Assembly (NCBI GenBank): GCA_030619095.1
Contig: JAUXCB010000080.1
Location: 1 to 6,911 of the forward strand
Source of the DNA: Verrucomicrobiota bacterium
GTDB lineage: Bacteria; Verrucomicrobiota; Kiritimatiellia; Kiritimatiellales; Tichowtungiaceae
DNA: 6,911 nt
Reading direction: 5' to 3'
Part shown: positions 6,127-6,911 of the stretch, in pieces
How the letters are laid out: every line of letters begins with the position of its first letter
How positions within the stretch are numbered: the first letter of the stretch is position 1
Made by a program: the position numbers and the translations under genes
Notes under the pieces: generated by a model
Told to the model about the DNA's origin: nothing
Seen by the model: the letters and a program-made list of their open reading frames with translations, nothing else
Database searches by the model: none

Positions 6127-6136
6127 AGGAGAGATT

Positions 6137-6911
6137 ATGCAGGACAACGAATATCGGCAGCAACGCATCGAGAATATGGAAAAAATGGCCGGCGCAGGCT
6201 TTCCCGCCTACGGAAACGCATTTGACCGCACCGCAACACTCAAACAGCTCCATGTGGACTTTGAAGAGGGCCGGCAGGTCAAAGCCTGTGGACGCATTGT
6301 CGCAATCCGCAAAATGGGCAAGATGGCCTTCGCGCATCTTTCCGACGGCTCGGCCAGATTTCAGCTGATGGTCAAAAAGGATCTTCTCGGCGAAGAGAAT
6401 TTTGCAGCCTTCAAACTATTGGACCTCGGCGACATTATCGGTGTTTACGGTGAGTTGTTCATCACCCGCACGGAAGAAGAGACCGTTCGCGTCAGCGAGT
6501 GGTCGCTTCTTTCTAAATCGCTTTTGCCGCCCCCCGAAAAATTCCACGGCTTGCAGGATGTCGAAACCCGATACCGGCAGCGCGAGATCGATCTAATTTC
6601 CAACGAAGAGGTGATGGCCCTCTTTAAAAAGCGGTCCGCCATGTTGAGCGAAATCCGCCGCTTTCTCGAAGATCGCGGCTACTTTGAGGTGGAAACCCCG
6701 ATGATTCAGGCCATCGCCGGTGGCGCGGCCGCCAATCCGTTCAAGACGCACTACAAAGCACTTAGCACGGATATGTTTTTCCGCATCGCGCCGGAACTCT
6801 ATCTCAAACGGCTTATCGTCGGTGGCATGGATAAAGTATTCGAACTGAACCGCAACTTTCGTAATGAAGGGCTCGACCGCACGCATAACCCGGAGTTTAC
6901 CGTCCTCGAAA
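6137..6911 (+). CDS. lysS: Lysyl-tRNA synthetase, class II, 3' end off window
   Basis: The first 258 residues of a protein that charges tRNA-Lys with lysine using ATP; full-length bacterial enzymes are about 490-510 residues, so roughly half is present. An N-terminal helix (1-20) leads into the OB-fold anticodon-binding domain (about 48-125: GRIVAIRKMGKMAFAHLSDG, GDIIGVYG). The linker LLPPPEKFHGLQDVETRYRQ (129-148) is diagnostic for LysRS. Class II motif 1 is in RRFLEDRGYFEVETPMIQ (174-191), followed by AGGAAANPF (194-202), RIAPELYLKRLIVGG (216-230) and motif 2 beginning at NRNFRNEG (238-245) through HNPEFTVLE (250-258). AAGGAG five bases before the ATG is an excellent ribosome binding site. 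It is on the same strand as galE but separated by 87 bases with a strong hairpin, so it may be independently transcribed; a housekeeping gene with no direct link to galactose metabolism. Confidence 0.96.
   Translation, partial: MQDNEYRQQRIENMEKMAGAGFPAYGNAFDRTATLKQLHVDFEEGRQVKACGRIVAIRKMGKMAFAHLSDGSARFQLMVKKDLLGEENFAAFKLLDLGDIIGVYGELFITRTEEETVRVSEWSLLSKSLLPPPEKFHGLQDVETRYRQREIDLISNEEVMALFKKRSAMLSEIRRFLEDRGYFEVETPMIQAIAGGAAANPFKTHYKALSTDMFFRIAPELYLKRLIVGGMDKVFELNRNFRNEGLDRTHNPEFTVLE

Noticed and set aside
6050..6136. T-box or lysine riboswitch ahead of lysS
   Set aside because: The gap is only 87 bases, shows none of the T-box conserved elements, and is far too short for a lysine riboswitch.
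1..6911. CRISPR arrays, insertion sequences, tRNA genes or phage-like genes
   Set aside because: No direct repeat-spacer pattern, transposase or tRNA cloverleaf was seen on either strand.

Overview
The window looks like chromosomal DNA of a PVC-superphylum bacterium, most plausibly Kiritimatiellota or Verrucomicrobiota. The main reason is the minus-strand gene at the left edge: a secreted protein with the DUF1549 (PSCyt2) and DUF1553 (PSD1) domain pair, a family greatly expanded in Planctomycetes, Verrucomicrobia, Lentisphaerae and Kiritimatiellae. The phylum is an inference from gene content; there is no rRNA gene or other direct marker. All gene assignments are from reading translated motifs, with no database search.

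Layout: (1) 1-1658, minus strand, DUF1549/DUF1553 gene, with its 3' end beyond the left edge. (2) 1659-1978, a 320-base divergent intergenic region with several palindromes and a T tract but no gene. (3) 1979-6049, plus strand, three closely packed sugar-nucleotide genes: a galactokinase-family GHMP kinase (galK), a 615-residue UDP-sugar pyrophosphorylase (USP family) and UDP-glucose 4-epimerase (galE). (4) 6050-6136, a short gap with a strong GC hairpin and a possible 21-codon ORF that has its own Shine-Dalgarno sequence. (5) 6137-6911, the N-terminal 258 residues of class II lysyl-tRNA synthetase (lysS), cut by the right edge.

The central genes form a coherent route: galactose is phosphorylated to galactose-1-phosphate by the kinase, converted with UTP to UDP-galactose by the USP-type enzyme, and epimerised to UDP-glucose by GalE. 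This is the Leloir pathway with the usual GalT (hexose-1-phosphate uridylyltransferase) position taken by a pyrophosphorylase, sometimes called the Isselbacher route. It is best known biochemically from plants and some protists. The gene set is the most interesting part of the window. Secondary points are a non-canonical sugar-binding signature in the kinase (GNHTDY where GEHTDY is usual) and the loss of the CxxCH-like motif in the DUF1549 protein.
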